Part shown: positions 1 through 9,583 of the stretch, in pieces
Layout of the letters: every line of letters begins with the position of its first letter
Numbering within the stretch: position 1 is the stretch's first letter
Program-made: the position numbers and the translations under genes
NCBI GenBank assembly: GCA_012031035.1
Contig: JAAUUT010000001.1
Location: 55,853 to 119,852, forward strand
Source of the DNA: Candidatus Altimarinota bacterium
GTDB taxonomy: Bacteria > Cyanobacteriota > Cyanobacteriia > Cyanobacteriales > Microcystaceae
Length of the DNA: 64,000 nucleotides
Reading direction: 5' to 3'
Notes under the pieces: model-generated
Seen by the model: the letters and a program-made list of their open reading frames with translations, nothing else
What the model was told of the DNA's origin: nothing
Databases searched by the model: none

Positions 1-485
1 AAAAGTTCGATTTGCATCTGCTCGCTATCTCGATTGGAGAGCGATCGCTTGACTTGACCTAGATAAACTGGTAGAGAAACGCCTGATTCTGGATGCAGTA
101 AAACGCGCGCCCGAATCGTTAGGTTATTGTCGCCGCCAATACTGTTTCTACCGTAAGAATACAAATCGCTAGCCGCTTGACGCAGTGTTGCATCTAGTTC
201 CGTTTCGGTAATTGATTTCGGTACGGTTATGACAGCTTGCGTTGCGCCATTATCATACACCAGTGCAAAGCGAACGGCTCCAGGGATAACCGTATGAGTA
301 AACAATCCCAGTCCCAAAGCAAATAATCCTGCTGTGAGAACCCCCATAAAACCCGTTACGCCAACTAAACGAAAGCGAATTCCCCATTGGAGGATAAATG
401 CCAAAATTGCTAGCAAAAAGCAAACAATGGTCAAGATTCCCGACCATTGAGCGTAAGTAGAAAAATCAAGCGATGTTAGATTCAT
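1..485 (-). CDS. ycf51: Ycf51-like membrane protein (partial, C-terminus outside window)
   Basis: The minus strand from an ATG at 485 reads without a stop to the left window edge. The protein starts MNLTSLDFSTYAQWSG, followed by two hydrophobic segments (about residues 15-35 and 40-60, with the pair RLVGVTGFMG between them) and then a soluble domain with a TVPKSITETELDATLRQAA stretch. This matches my memory of the Ycf51 family (DUF2518), conserved in cyanobacteria and some plastids and of unknown function. It lies 75 bases downstream of metH on the same strand, so it may be read through from it. The C-terminal part cannot be judged. Confidence 0.85.
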   Translation of the reverse strand, partial: MNLTSLDFSTYAQWSGILTIVCFLLAILAFILQWGIRFRLVGVTGFMGVLTAGLFALGLGLFTHTVIPGAVRFALVYDNGATQAVITVPKSITETELDATLRQAASDLYSYGRNSIGGDNNLTIRARVLLHPESGVSLPVYLGQVKRSLSNRDSEQMQIEL

Positions 486-560
486 TGTTCAATCGTCTCA
501 GGCAACCTCATTGAAAATCATATCGCGATCGCTTACCTTACTAAAAACCGTATGGTTAAT

Positions 561-3500
561 TTACGTACTAAAATATTTGGCGACGGGATGATAAGTAATA
601 ATCGCTGTTGTAGATTGTTCGGGATAGACTTGTTCGCTTTCGTCCATATATAAATTAATGCGATCGCATTTCAATAAATCCAATTGCTTATATTGATCTG
701 CAATATTTGGACAAGCGGGATAACCAAAGCTATAACGAGATCCCTGATATCTCTGTTGCAGCATATCTCGAATATTATTTGGTTCTTTATCCCCAAATCC
801 CAATTCTCGACGTATCCTTGCATGAGTCCATTCGGCTAAGGCTTCTGCGGTTTGGACTGCGATGCCATGATAATACAAATAATCGGTATATTGATTGCCA
901 TCAAATAACTGTTTGGCGAATTGCGTGGCAATTTCTCCAACGGTTACTGCTTGCATGGGGAAGACATCCACAATTCCCGACCCTTTTGGCGCAAAGAAAT
1001 CGGCAATACAGAGGCGACGACCCGACCTTTGACGTGGGAATTCAAAGCTAGCAATCGGTTCTAAATTGTCTGGGATCTTTCCTTCTGTTTTGATAATTTC
1101 TGGGTCGTATACATACAATGTATTTCCCTCGGATTGGCAAGGAAAATAACCATAAATGACGGTGGGATGCAACAGGTTTTCTTCAATAACTCGTTGCTTC
1201 CATTCTTCTAAAATGGGATGAACTTTTTCGGCTAAAAATTGGTCGTATTCCTCTCGCGATTGTTCTTTAGGTTTGCGGAATTGCCACTGTCCGACGAACA
1301 ATGCTTGTAAATCTAAATACCAAAATATTTCATCGAGAGAAATTTCTGTGGGTTGAATAATTTTTGTTCCCCAGAATGGAGGGACGGGACGTTCGATATC
1401 GACATCAACTGCTTCGGAACGTTGCGTATCGATTTCTTTCGATTCAGTTTCTTGTCTGTCTGCTTTATCGATAATTAAGGTATCGGGGTTGACTTGAGTT
1501 TCTGAATCGGTTTCCTGAGATTTTCTATTACCATTTTCTGTGGCATATTCACCTAAAAAACCTTGAAGATCGTCCCATTTATTGGCTGCTTTGGCAGGCA
1601 TTAATTTATCCATGAAATGGAGATCTGCAAAAGCATCTTTTCCATAAACAACCCGACCTTTATAGTTTTTTTGGCAGTCTTCATGAACAAATTTTGGCGT
1701 TAATGCCGCACCGCCTAAAATCACGGGAACGGTAATTCCTTTCTCATTGAATACTTCCAAATTCTCTTTCATAAACGCTGTCGATTTTACTAATAATCCA
1801 CTCATCGCAATGCAATCGGCGTTGTGTTCTTCGTAAGCTTGGATGATGTTTTCGACGGGTTGTTTGATGCCTAAATTAACGACTTTGTAACCATTATTGG
1901 AAAGGATAATATCCACGAGATTTTTACCAATATCGTGAACGTCACCTTTAACTGTTGCAATGACAAAGGTTCCTTTGCCACTTCCATCGCTATCTTGCTT
2001 TTCCATAAAAGGTTCTAAATAAGCAACCGCCGCTTTCATCGTTTGTGCGGATTGCAAGACAAACGGAAGTTGCATTTGTCCCGAACCGAATAATTCCCCG
2101 ACAACTTTCATGCCATCTAACAAGAAAATATTGATAATATCCAGAGGAGGATGTTTTTTTAGCGCTTCTGCAAGTGCTTCTTCCAAACCAATTCTTTCAC
2201 CATCGATAATGTGACGGGTTAATCGTTCTTCTACTGGTAAATTTGCATCGGCAGATTTATCGCGTTTAGTTGTTTTTCCGGCGAATAATTCTGTTAGTTT
2301 AGTAAGAGGGTCGTAGACGCATATATCGCCTTCAAATTTCCGGCGATCGTAAATCAGATCGCGACAAACTTCTTGATGTTCTGGTTCAATTTTTGTAAGG
2401 GGTAAAATCTTACTGGCACTAACAATTGCCCCATCTAATCCCACTTGCATAGCTTCGTGTAAAAAGACTGAATTAAGTACCTGACGCGCAGCAGGATTTA
2501 AACCGAAAGAAACATTAGAAACGCCTAAAACGATATGACATTCGGGAAGTTCTTGACGAATGCGACGAACGGCTTCAATGGTTGCTTTCCCATTTTCTCG
2601 ATCTTCTTCGATTCCCGTAGAAACAGGTAACACTAAAGTATCAAAAAAGAGTTCGTGAGGGGCAATTCCATATTCAACAGCAGCATTATAAGCCCGTTTT
2701 GCTATTTCAAACTTCTTATCAGCCGTTCTTCCCATTCCCTCTTCATCGATAGTCCCAATGACAACGCCAGTACCATACTTTTTCGCTAATTCTAATACCT
2801 TGAGAAATCTTTCTTCGCCGTCTTCATAGTTAGTAGAATTGAGAATACATTTTCCGCCAGCAACTTTTAATCCTGCCTCCATTTTTTGCCATTCTGTCGA
2901 GTCCAGCATCAGAGGCAACTTAACATTTTTAACTAAGCGGGAAGCTAATTCGCGCATATCGCGCACGCCATCTCTTCCTACATAATCGACGTTAACATCG
3001 AGGACGTGTGCGCCTTCTTTTACCTGAGATTTTGCTAAAGAAATTAAACCGTCCCAATCTTCTGCATCCAACAATTCGCGGCATTTTTTAGAACCACTAG
3101 CATTCAATCTTTCTCCCACAATTAAGAAAGAATTGTCTTGAATGTATGGTTGAGTATTATAAATAGAAGCTGCTGATGGTTCGTAGTGGTAATGGCGTTC
3201 TTTTGGTCTTAAAGTTTTGGCAATTTCAGCTAATGCTTGAATATGTGCGGGTCGAGTTCCACAACAACCGCCAAGAATTTGTACTCCCAAATCTTCGACG
3301 AAGTGCATTAATGCCATTTTTAATTCTAACGGCGTTAATTTATAGTGGGCTTGACCGCCAATATTTTCTGGCAATCCTGCATTTGGAATACAAGAAACAA
3401 CAAAAGGAGAATTTTCCGATAAATATTTAATATGAGGTTTCATTAAATCGGGCCCCGTAGCACAATTAAGACCCAATATATCGATTGGATAAGGCTCAAG

Positions 3501-4166
3501 AATTGTTAATGCGGCATCAATTTCCGAACCAACCAACATAGTCCCGAAGTCTTCCATCGTGATAGAAACCATGATGGGAATGCGATTTCTTTTTTTCTCT
3601 AAAACCTCTTCGATCGCATTTAAAGCTGCTTTAATTTGTAGAACATCCTGACAAGTTTCTACAATAAATAAATCTGTACCGCCATCATATAATCCTTCTG
3701 CTTGTTCGACAAAAGCATTTTTAAGCGTATCGAAATCAATATGTCCCAAGGTTGGCAATTTAGTTCCAGGCCCCATCGAACCCGCTACAAAGCGAGGTTT
3801 TTCGGGGGTAGAATATTCGGTTGCGACTCGCTTGGCTAACTCGGCGGCAGTTTTGTTGAGATAATAAGCCTTATCTGCTAGGTCAAATTCTCCTAGCGTA
3901 ATACTAGTTCCCCCGAAAGTATCGGTTTCAATTACATCTGCACCCGCTTCTAAAAAGCCTCTATGAACCTTCTCTACAGCTTCTGGTTTGGTGTGTACTA
4001 GATATTCGTTGCATCCTTCATATTGTGCCCCGCCAAAGTCTTCTGCGGTCAAATTTTGTACCTGTAGATTAGTTCCCATCGCACCATCGAAAACGAGGAC
4101 GGGACGTTCTGGACTGTGAAGGCGATTGAGGAAGGCACTATTCATGTGTCGCTTGAGTAAGGGCAA
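561..4166 (-). CDS. metH: Cobalamin-dependent methionine synthase MetH
   Basis: This 1201-residue protein transfers the methyl group of methyl-tetrahydrofolate to homocysteine through cobalamin. The full domain order is visible. The homocysteine-binding barrel has the zinc cysteines in LNCATGPD and GGCCGTRP (about residues 15-330). It is followed by the pterin-binding domain (about 350-620), the B12 cap, the B12 Rossmann domain with the histidine ligand in [10 protein letters not shown], and a C-terminal AdoMet reactivation domain ending in the [10 protein letters not shown] motif. The linker before the activation domain is long and rich in Glu, Asp and Thr. A second in-frame ATG at 4145 (MNSAFLNRL) is an equally good start. 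I see no cobalamin riboswitch in the 136 bases upstream. Length is typical for the family. Confidence 0.96.
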   Translation of the reverse strand: MPLLKRHMNSAFLNRLHSPERPVLVFDGAMGTNLQVQNLTAEDFGGAQYEGCNEYLVHTKPEAVEKVHRGFLEAGADVIETDTFGGTSITLGEFDLADKAYYLNKTAAELAKRVATEYSTPEKPRFVAGSMGPGTKLPTLGHIDFDTLKNAFVEQAEGLYDGGTDLFIVETCQDVLQIKAALNAIEEVLEKKRNRIPIMVSITMEDFGTMLVGSEIDAALTILEPYPIDILGLNCATGPDLMKPHIKYLSENSPFVVSCIPNAGLPENIGGQAHYKLTPLELKMALMHFVEDLGVQILGGCCGTRPAHIQALAEIAKTLRPKERHYHYEPSAASIYNTQPYIQDNSFLIVGERLNASGSKKCRELLDAEDWDGLISLAKSQVKEGAHVLDVNVDYVGRDGVRDMRELASRLVKNVKLPLMLDSTEWQKMEAGLKVAGGKCILNSTNYEDGEERFLKVLELAKKYGTGVVIGTIDEEGMGRTADKKFEIAKRAYNAAVEYGIAPHELFFDTLVLPVSTGIEEDRENGKATIEAVRRIRQELPECHIVLGVSNVSFGLNPAARQVLNSVFLHEAMQVGLDGAIVSASKILPLTKIEPEHQEVCRDLIYDRRKFEGDICVYDPLTKLTELFAGKTTKRDKSADANLPVEERLTRHIIDGERIGLEEALAEALKKHPPLDIINIFLLDGMKVVGELFGSGQMQLPFVLQSAQTMKAAVAYLEPFMEKQDSDGSGKGTFVIATVKGDVHDIGKNLVDIILSNNGYKVVNLGIKQPVENIIQAYEEHNADCIAMSGLLVKSTAFMKENLEVFNEKGITVPVILGGAALTPKFVHEDCQKNYKGRVVYGKDAFADLHFMDKLMPAKAANKWDDLQGFLGEYATENGNRKSQETDSETQVNPDTLIIDKADRQETESKEIDTQRSEAVDVDIERPVPPFWGTKIIQPTEISLDEIFWYLDLQALFVGQWQFRKPKEQSREEYDQFLAEKVHPILEEWKQRVIEENLLHPTVIYGYFPCQSEGNTLYVYDPEIIKTEGKIPDNLEPIASFEFPRQRSGRRLCIADFFAPKGSGIVDVFPMQAVTVGEIATQFAKQLFDGNQYTDYLYYHGIAVQTAEALAEWTHARIRRELGFGDKEPNNIRDMLQQRYQGSRYSFGYPACPNIADQYKQLDLLKCDRINLYMDESEQVYPEQSTTAIITYHPVAKYFST

Positions 4167-4302
4167 TAGAAGTTAGGCTTTGACTGTTATTTACAAAGAT
4201 ATAAGATTGAGGCATTTTTTTCATTATTGCGCAAACTACCCGGCACTAAAATGTTGGCGGTACTCACAAGTAGGTTCGATGTATCCAAGTTAAACATTTT
4301 AT

Positions 4303-4851
4303 TTATTGCAAGTCCTGGATCATTTGTTGTGCTTGATCGTAAGACATCATATCGCCTTCTTTTTGAGACAAGGTAGCACCCTGTCGAAAATCTGCGATCG
4401 CGCCTTGTTTATCTCCCATCTCCAAACGAACGTAAGCGCGATTATAATAGGCAATGGCTAAATTAGGGGCGAGGCGGATGGCTCGATCGTAATCTGCCAT
4501 CGCTTTTTGATAGTCTTTAAGCCAAAAATAAGATGTCCCTCGATAATTATAAGCTTCGGCGCGATTGGGATCGAGTTGAATAACTTTATTAAAATCTTCT
4601 ATTGCGCCTGCAAAGTCTTCTTGCGAATGCGAACGAATCATAGCACGATGAAGATAAGCTTCCGCATCGTTAGGATTAGCGCGAATTCTTTTTTCTACCC
4701 CTTCGAGTTCGTCTATATCGTAATGTGCAATGACATTTTCAAGTCTTAACGATGAATCGAGCGTTTTTTCAGGATCGATAGCCCAAACGGGGAAATTTGT
4801 TAAATTGATTGTGGCAATCGATGCGATCGCGAGTAAGAATTTAACGTTCAT
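4303..4851 (-). CDS. Secreted or membrane-anchored TPR-repeat protein
   Basis: The protein has an N-terminal hydrophobic stretch (LLAIASIATINLTNFPVWA) that looks like a signal peptide, followed by at least three TPR units from about residue 45 onwards, with typical patterns such as AEAYLHRAMIRS, AEAYNYRGTSYFWLKDYQKAMADY and AIAYYNRAYVRLEMGDKQGAI. TPR arrays usually bind partner proteins; no specific role can be given. I chose the ATG at 4851. The reading frame stays open to a TTG at 4911, but those extra codons are the 3' end of rnpB and so are unlikely to be protein. Only about 19 bases separate the gene from the end of rnpB, which leaves little room for a separate promoter. Confidence 0.8.
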   Translation of the reverse strand: MNVKFLLAIASIATINLTNFPVWAIDPEKTLDSSLRLENVIAHYDIDELEGVEKRIRANPNDAEAYLHRAMIRSHSQEDFAGAIEDFNKVIQLDPNRAEAYNYRGTSYFWLKDYQKAMADYDRAIRLAPNLAIAYYNRAYVRLEMGDKQGAIADFRQGATLSQKEGDMMSYDQAQQMIQDLQ

Positions 4852-4870
4852 AAGCACGAAACAAATAAAA

Positions 4871-5294
4871 GGAGAGAGTCGGACATAAGCCGGATTCTGT
4901 TTGTATAACAATTAGCTTAGCTAACTCTCATACAGGCGGTTATCTATCTAGGATGTCTGTTACCAGACACCTCAAGCGGTTCTCTAAAACGGGACTGGAA
5001 AAAGACCAACCATAGTTCCCTCCGACCTTGCTCCCAACCGGGGTTTACCGAGCCAGCACCTCTCGATGCTGCTGGTGCGCTCTTACCGCACCTTTGCACC
5101 CTTACCAATTTTGTCATTTGTCACTCGTCCTTATTTACTAATGACCAATGACCAATTGGCGGTATTTTTCTGTGGCACTCTCCTCATACTCGCGTACACT
5201 GGGCGTTATCCAGCAAGTTTGGTCTTTCGGGAGTCCGGACTTTCCTCAGACTAATAAAATTTATCAATCCGCAACCACCTCGCCTACTCTCTCC
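4871..5294 (-). ncRNA. rnpB: RNase P RNA (type A, cyanobacterial)
   Basis: The minus strand begins with GGAGAGAGUAGGCGAGG, contains the universal GAGGAAAGUCCGGACUCCC segment near the 5' end, and ends in ACAGAAUCCGGCUUAUG followed by CUCUCUCC, which pairs with the 5' GGAGAG to close helix P1. This is the catalytic RNA that matures tRNA 5' ends. About 424 nucleotides is usual for cyanobacteria. Bases 5105-5159 form an extended peripheral helix, probably P12, built from copies of a GGTCATT-like short repeat. The ends are set from the P1 pairing and could be off by a few bases. Confidence 0.95.
5105..5159 (-). repeat. Short-repeat hairpin inside rnpB (probable P12 extension)
   Basis: On the minus strand CCAATT pairs with a 3' AATTGG. 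Inside that, two GGTCATT copies pair with GTGACAA/ATGACAA-type copies on the other arm, around a short AT-rich loop. The heptamer resembles the short tandemly repeated repetitive (STRR) sequences reported within rnpB of some cyanobacteria. Its position matches the variable P12 helix, which tolerates extensions. Confidence 0.7.
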
Positions 5295-5671
5295 TATTTA
5301 CTAGTATGAATGATGGTTGCAACAAACGCGAAATCGCTTGCTTTACCGATGTGTCATCTTTATGTCAAAACCTTGTCAATTTAATGACAAGTAGTGAAAA
5401 CTCTTGTCGATCCCCAATTCAATTGTTAAGCTTTGTAAACAGGGACTGCTTAATCGATCTCGCGTGAAGGAGGATTACTATCCATGCTCTGCATCTACAT
5501 TCGTTACATGGTTTCGCATCTCTTCATTGTCTGATTGAGCTTCAGCATTCTGTCACCAATTTAGCAACTCAATGACAACTTAACTACATCAAAGCTATCC
5601 AGCTTTGGTGTGAGTGGATGCAGCTTGCTTGTTTTTGTCAAGTAATCACCAAACAAAAGGAGGTTGTTTTT
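5295..5671. promoter_or_regulatory. Upstream region of the SDR gene with TGTCA/TGACA palindromes
   Basis: There is no convincing coding sequence in these 377 bases. Three kinds of symmetry are visible: CTTGTCAATTTAATGACAAG at 5372-5391 (7-base arms, 6-base spacer); further TGTCA/TGACA half sites around 5352, 5363, 5551 and 5573; and the hairpin CAAAGCTATCCAGCTTTG at 5590-5607. The cluster suggests operator sites for the downstream SDR gene or for rnpB. The regulator is unknown. The Shine-Dalgarno AAGGAGGT at 5657-5664 fixes the SDR start at 5672. Confidence 0.45.
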
Positions 5672-6352
5672 ATGTTTCAAAGAAAAACTGCTTTAATTAC
5701 AGGTGCTTCTCGCGGAATTGGACGAGCGATCGCCTTAGAATTAGCTCAATGTGGTATTAATCGCCTTTTACTCGTCGCTCGCAACGCCTCTGCTTTGGCA
5801 GAATTAGCGACTGAAATTGAAAAGTTACAATCCCAAGTTAAAGTTATTACACTTCCCCTAGACCTCACACAAGCTGTCGCCGTTAATGTCACCTTAACTA
5901 AAGCTTGGCGAGAATACGGCCCCATTCACCTACTGGTTAACTGTGCGGGAGTTGCATATCAATCGTCTTTTTTGGACTCCAAATTGCCACAAGTTTATGA
6001 AGAATTTTCTCTCAATCTCATGGGAACCTTTACGATTACTCGCTTAATAGCTCGACGAATGACATCGCAACGAGAAGGCACTATCGTCAATGTGTCTAGT
6101 TTGATGGGGAAAGTGGGAGCGCCAACGATGTCTACTTATTCAGCTACTAAATTTGCTCTTTTGGGATTTACTCAAGCTTTACGAGGCGAATTAGCGCCTT
6201 ATAACGTTCGCGTCGTTGCTTTAGTGCCTTCTCTAACCGATACCGATATGGTACGTAGATTACAGTTATTTCGCTGGATTGTACCGATGACTCCCCAAGA
6301 AGTCGCCCAAGCATTTGTTAGAGGACTGCAAAAGGTAAGTCGGAAATTTTAG
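5672..6352 (+). CDS. Short-chain dehydrogenase/reductase, 3' end frameshifted
   Basis: This is a classical SDR oxidoreductase: cofactor motif TGASRGIG near residue 10, NCAGVA near residue 90, catalytic serine in NVSSLMG and the YSATK active site (Tyr-x-x-x-Lys). The ATG at 5672 follows a strong AAGGAGGT ribosome-binding site; the frame is open upstream, but no better start exists. The frame stops at 6352 after VSRKF. The next frame continues GKSEILVGWQSYLAVW through LLEKILYMAAP to 6507, which is the C-terminal end I would expect for this family. One base appears to be missing from the AAAA run near 6333. The substrate is unknown. Confidence 0.85.
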   Translation: MFQRKTALITGASRGIGRAIALELAQCGINRLLLVARNASALAELATEIEKLQSQVKVITLPLDLTQAVAVNVTLTKAWREYGPIHLLVNCAGVAYQSSFLDSKLPQVYEEFSLNLMGTFTITRLIARRMTSQREGTIVNVSSLMGKVGAPTMSTYSATKFALLGFTQALRGELAPYNVRVVALVPSLTDTDMVRRLQLFRWIVPMTPQEVAQAFVRGLQKVSRKF

Positions 6353-6558
6353 TAGGATGGCAAAGTTATCTAGCTGTATGGTGTCAGCGTTTTGCTCCTT
6401 GGTTGCTAGAGAAGATATTATATATGGCGGCTCCTTCCTCGCCTCAGACGCGAGCAAGAAGATATTCAAGACCCAAGATGCTTAAGAGTTATCCAAACTC
6501 GTTATGATAGAAAATAAAAGCTCTCATAACCGATCGCGTTTAGGAGTCACCAACACAA

Positions 6559-6915
6559 ATGACACAAGCTACTCAAACCCAATCAAAAGGAATCCAACTC
6601 TCTCAAGCAGCACTTACTCATGTAATGAAACTGCGGGAGCAACAAGGCAAAGACCTGTGTCTGCGGGTTGGCGTTCGTCAAGGAGGATGTTCGGGAATGT
6701 CTTACATGATGGATTTTGAAGATGCTAGTAAGATTACCGATCGCGATGAAGTATTTGATTATAATGGCTTTAAGCTCGTTTGCGATCGCAAGAGTTTGCT
6801 TTATCTTTATGGTTTAATGCTTGATTACAGCGATGCTATGATTGGCGGCGGTTTCCAATTTACTAACCCCAACGCCTCACAAACTTGTGGCTGCGGGAAA
6901 TCCTTTGGAGTATAG
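6559..6915 (+). CDS. SufA/IscA-type iron-sulfur carrier protein
   Basis: This 118-residue A-type carrier (HesB/IscA family) receives Fe-S clusters and passes them to target proteins. The three conserved cysteines are present: Cys44 in GGCSGMSY, and Cys110 and Cys112 in the C-terminal CGCGKSF. Length and layout fit the cyanobacterial SufA-like branch. Ile-Gln-Leu-Ser near residue 12 starts the conserved domain. It stands alone with no suf or isc genes beside it. A short unrelated frame covers the upstream leader, so I keep this ATG. Whether it should be called SufA or IscA cannot be decided from sequence alone. Confidence 0.92.
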   Translation: MTQATQTQSKGIQLSQAALTHVMKLREQQGKDLCLRVGVRQGGCSGMSYMMDFEDASKITDRDEVFDYNGFKLVCDRKSLLYLYGLMLDYSDAMIGGGFQFTNPNASQTCGCGKSFGV

Positions 6916-7014
6916 ACTAAAATTCGTTTTTGTCGCCGCGATCGCGTATTCTAGGTAATCGGGACAATTTATCTGTCTCGGTTACTGAATACAATCGAAA
7001 AAGTTGGCAAAAGA

Positions 7015-7434
7015 ATGAGTGAATCAGTTGCTACTCTTTTTGAGAAAGGGTTAGAACGCTATAACGCTGGCGAAAAAGCAGAAGATTTAATTCCGTATTT
7101 TAAAGATATTTGCGATCGCGCCCCCAAAAATGCCCCCGCTTGGGCGAGTTTAGCCTGGCTATATCTCCTAACCGACAAACCCAAGTTAGCCTTAAAAGCT
7201 GCCCAGAAAAGCGTTAAACTCGATTCGCGATCGCCCCAAGCTCGTATTAATCTAGCGGTAGCGATGTTAGATGCGGGCGAAAGTGGCATTCGCCAACATA
7301 TCGAAGTGGCTGCGCAAGTAGTATCATTAGACGCGCAAATCCGTCAAGATGTAGAAGAAAATATTCAAGATGGGTTAACCAGAAAACCCGACTGGAAAAG
7401 CTTAGAAAAAGTCAAAAACTGGTTGTTCTCCTAA
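7015..7434 (+). CDS. Small TPR-repeat protein
   Basis: This 139-residue soluble protein has two or three TPR helices, best seen in APAWASLAWLYLLTDKPKLALKAAQKSVKLD and PQARINLAVAMLDAGE-type segments (about residues 40-85), and a charged C-terminal tail ending KVKNWLFS. It resembles a small TPR protein conserved in cyanobacteria; the role is unknown. It precedes the M48 protease by 23 bases on the same strand, which suggests co-transcription. No signal peptide is visible. Confidence 0.85.
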   Translation: MSESVATLFEKGLERYNAGEKAEDLIPYFKDICDRAPKNAPAWASLAWLYLLTDKPKLALKAAQKSVKLDSRSPQARINLAVAMLDAGESGIRQHIEVAAQVVSLDAQIRQDVEENIQDGLTRKPDWKSLEKVKNWLFS

Positions 7435-7457
7435 TCGACACAATTTGGCTTGCAGAT

Positions 7458-8333
7458 ATGGGATTTTCTAAAACGCAACTTATCGGTTTAAGGGCGGATG
7501 ACTTTCGCCATCCCCTAGATTTAGAAGCGACAACCGCCCTCAAACAATTACCAGGATTAGATGTAGTCGTTCGCAGTTTACTCGGTTCGGTAGCGGAGCA
7601 ATTTTTTTACCTCAACAATATTGCTTCTAGCATTCTAGTCAGCGAGAAGCAATTGCCCCATCTGCACAAGCTATTGCTTGAAGCGTGTCAGATTTTAGAC
7701 CTAGAACCGCCTCAACTCTACGTTCAACAAAATCCGATTCCTAATGCTTACACCTTTGCCATGCGAGGGAAACAGCCATTTATGGTTTTGCATACCTCAT
7801 TGATTGAGATGCTGACTCCTGAAGAAATTCAGGCAGTAATGGCGCACGAATTAGGTCATTTAAAATGCGAACACGGCGTTTATTTAACCCTCGCTAATAT
7901 CATGGTACTAGCCGCAGGATTGCTGCCAAGCTGGGGAACGGTTATCGCTCAGTCGTTGAGAGATCGAATGCTAGAATGGGTCAGATGCGCTGAATTTAGT
8001 TGCGATCGCGCTGCATTACTAGCCATTCAAGACCCGAAAGTCGTCATGTCCGTTTTGATGAAATTGACTGGCGGTTCTGTAACCCTTGCTCCTCAGTTGA
8101 ATTTAGAGGCCTTTATCGAACAAGCGAGAGCTTACGATATTGCCAGCGAAACCGAGCTAGGACAACTCCTAAAAGCCGCTCAAACGGCTCAATTAACCCA
8201 TCCCGTCCCCGTTTTGCGAGCTAGAGAAATCGATCGCTGGGCGAGTTCTCAAAATTATCAACGCTTGTTAGAAAATCGTAAAATAGGTTATAATCAAAAA
8301 GCTGATTTTAAGGGTGGATGGCGGAATTGGTAG
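7458..8333 (+). CDS. M48-family zinc metalloprotease
   Basis: The 291-residue protein carries the HExxH zinc motif as HELGH (His130, Glu131, His134). A hydrophobic segment follows (LTLANIMVLAAGLLPSWG), and a likely third ligand lies in CAEFSCDRAAL. This is the M48 (Ste24/HtpX-like) peptidase layout. Such proteases act at membranes in protein quality control; the target is unknown. It probably forms an operon with the TPR gene 23 bases upstream. The 3' end is odd: the stop codon lies inside the tRNA-Leu gene, so the last seven codons are tRNA sequence and the codons before them include the tRNA promoter. Confidence 0.9.
   Translation: MGFSKTQLIGLRADDFRHPLDLEATTALKQLPGLDVVVRSLLGSVAEQFFYLNNIASSILVSEKQLPHLHKLLLEACQILDLEPPQLYVQQNPIPNAYTFAMRGKQPFMVLHTSLIEMLTPEEIQAVMAHELGHLKCEHGVYLTLANIMVLAAGLLPSWGTVIAQSLRDRMLEWVRCAEFSCDRAALLAIQDPKVVMSVLMKLTGGSVTLAPQLNLEAFIEQARAYDIASETELGQLLKAAQTAQLTHPVPVLRAREIDRWASSQNYQRLLENRKIGYNQKADFKGGWRNW
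8288..8294 (+). promoter_or_regulatory. Probable -10 element of the tRNA-Leu gene
   Basis: TTATAAT lies 18 bases before the first base of the tRNA, inside the 3' end of the M48 protease reading frame. It is a near-perfect bacterial -10 box at a suitable distance. No clear -35 element was identified. Confidence 0.45.
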
Positions 8334-8396
8334 ACGCACCGCACTCAAAATGCGGCGAGGCAGCCCCTCGTGGGAGTTCGAGTCTCCCTCTACCCA
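8312..8396 (+). tRNA. tRNA-Leu (anticodon CAA)
   Basis: The 85-base cloverleaf has a GGGTGGA/TCTACCC acceptor stem with discriminator A, a D arm with GGAATTGGTAGACGC, the anticodon stem CCGCA/TGCGG around loop CTCAAAA (anticodon CAA), a long variable arm (CGAGGC...CCTCG) typical of leucine tRNAs, and a T arm GGGAGTTCGAGTCTCCC. CCA is not encoded. The first 22 bases overlap the end of the upstream protease gene. Confidence 0.97.
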
Positions 8397-8403
8397 TAAG
8401 TTT

Positions 8404-8432
8404 AAAGAGACGCATTAATACCGCGTCTCTTT
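8404..8432 (+). terminator. Rho-independent terminator after tRNA-Leu
   Basis: AAAGAGACGC pairs exactly with GCGTCTCTTT around a nine-base loop, seven bases after the tRNA end, and is followed by an AT-rich tail. The stem would also work for transcripts arriving from the right. Confidence 0.75.
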
Positions 8433-8549
8433 ATTATTTAATAAGCTATTTGTATAGCAATAATATGTAGGGTTGTTTAACCGGATATAAAAATTTTTTC
8501 CCATTCCCCAAATAAAAGCCAAAGTTTTCTTTGAGAATCCTTATTAAAA

Positions 8550-9539
8550 TTAACCGCCAATTTGAGACATGGTACGGGTATAAATCCCCGTTTTACTGCC
8601 ATTATCTCGTTGTTTGAAGTTGATTTCTGGTTTAAGCTGTAATAGTTGGCGAACGCGATCGCGTAATATAGCAAAATCAACACCGTTGCGAAGTGCCGTT
8701 TTGAGGTCGAGTTGACCCGTTTCGTTCAACAAACAGGGACGCAACCAACCATCCGCCGATAAACGCATTCGGTTACAGCGATCGCAAAAACATTCTGACA
8801 TCTGACTGATAAATCCTAGCGTTCCTTTTGCGTCAGGGATTTGAAATACGTCAGCAGGACCGTTTCCTCGCACGTTAGATTCCATTAATCCCCATTTACT
8901 TCTAATTCGTCCTCGCAACTCTTCAGAGGGAATCCAAGTGCGATCTTGAAATAGTTCCCCATTGCCAATTGGCATAAATTCAATAAAGCGAACGTGCCAA
9001 TTGCGATCGATACTCAAAGCGGCTAAATCTTCGACTTCTGCGTCATTAACCCCTGGAATAATAACAACATTTAATTTTAGGGGATCGAAACCAACTCGAT
9101 GCGCGGCTAAAATTCCCTTCCAAGTTTGTTCCCAACGACTGCGACCGCGATTGCCAATAATCTTATCAAATGTTTGAGGGTCGAGCGAATCGAGGCTAAT
9201 ATTAATTCTACGCAACCCTGCATCGTAAAGAGCTTGCGCCATATCTGCGAGTAAAAAACCATTGGTGGTTATGGCGAGGTCTTCGGTTTCGTTGAGAGAG
9301 GCAATATCTCTAACTAAATTTACTACCCCAGGACGCAAAAGCGGTTCGCCTCCCGTCAAGCGAAATTTTTTAAATCCAACTGGAATAAAAACTTCTTGAA
9401 GTAAAGCGACGAGTTCTTTATTTGTTAACAATTCTTGTCGCAGAATATAATCGAGTTCTGCGCCTTCAGGCATACAATACTGACACCGAAAGTTACAACG
9501 GTCGAGCAAGCTGATACGAAGATAGTCTACTACGTTCAT
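8550..9539 (-). CDS. moaA: GTP 3',8-cyclase MoaA (molybdenum cofactor biosynthesis)
   Basis: This 329-residue radical SAM enzyme catalyses the first step of molybdopterin synthesis, from GTP. The N-terminal radical SAM cysteines are in [10 protein letters not shown] (CxxxCxxC, about residues 15-22), followed by [11 protein letters not shown]. The C-terminal second Fe-S site is visible as [21 protein letters not shown]. Length is normal. It is 44 bases downstream of the tRNA nucleotidyltransferase fusion gene on the same strand and may share its transcript. No other moa genes are in the window. Confidence 0.96.
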   Translation of the reverse strand: MNVVDYLRISLLDRCNFRCQYCMPEGAELDYILRQELLTNKELVALLQEVFIPVGFKKFRLTGGEPLLRPGVVNLVRDIASLNETEDLAITTNGFLLADMAQALYDAGLRRINISLDSLDPQTFDKIIGNRGRSRWEQTWKGILAAHRVGFDPLKLNVVIIPGVNDAEVEDLAALSIDRNWHVRFIEFMPIGNGELFQDRTWIPSEELRGRIRSKWGLMESNVRGNGPADVFQIPDAKGTLGFISQMSECFCDRCNRMRLSADGWLRPCLLNETGQLDLKTALRNGVDFAILRDRVRQLLQLKPEINFKQRDNGSKTGIYTRTMSQIGG

Positions 9540-9583
9540 TCGAGTGTCTTTTTTGATTCTGCAACTGGAGTAAAGAGTCTCTT

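Noticed and set aside
4303..4911. Longer TPR protein from TTG 4911
   Set aside because: The extra N-terminus is the 3' end of rnpB and would not be conserved protein sequence.
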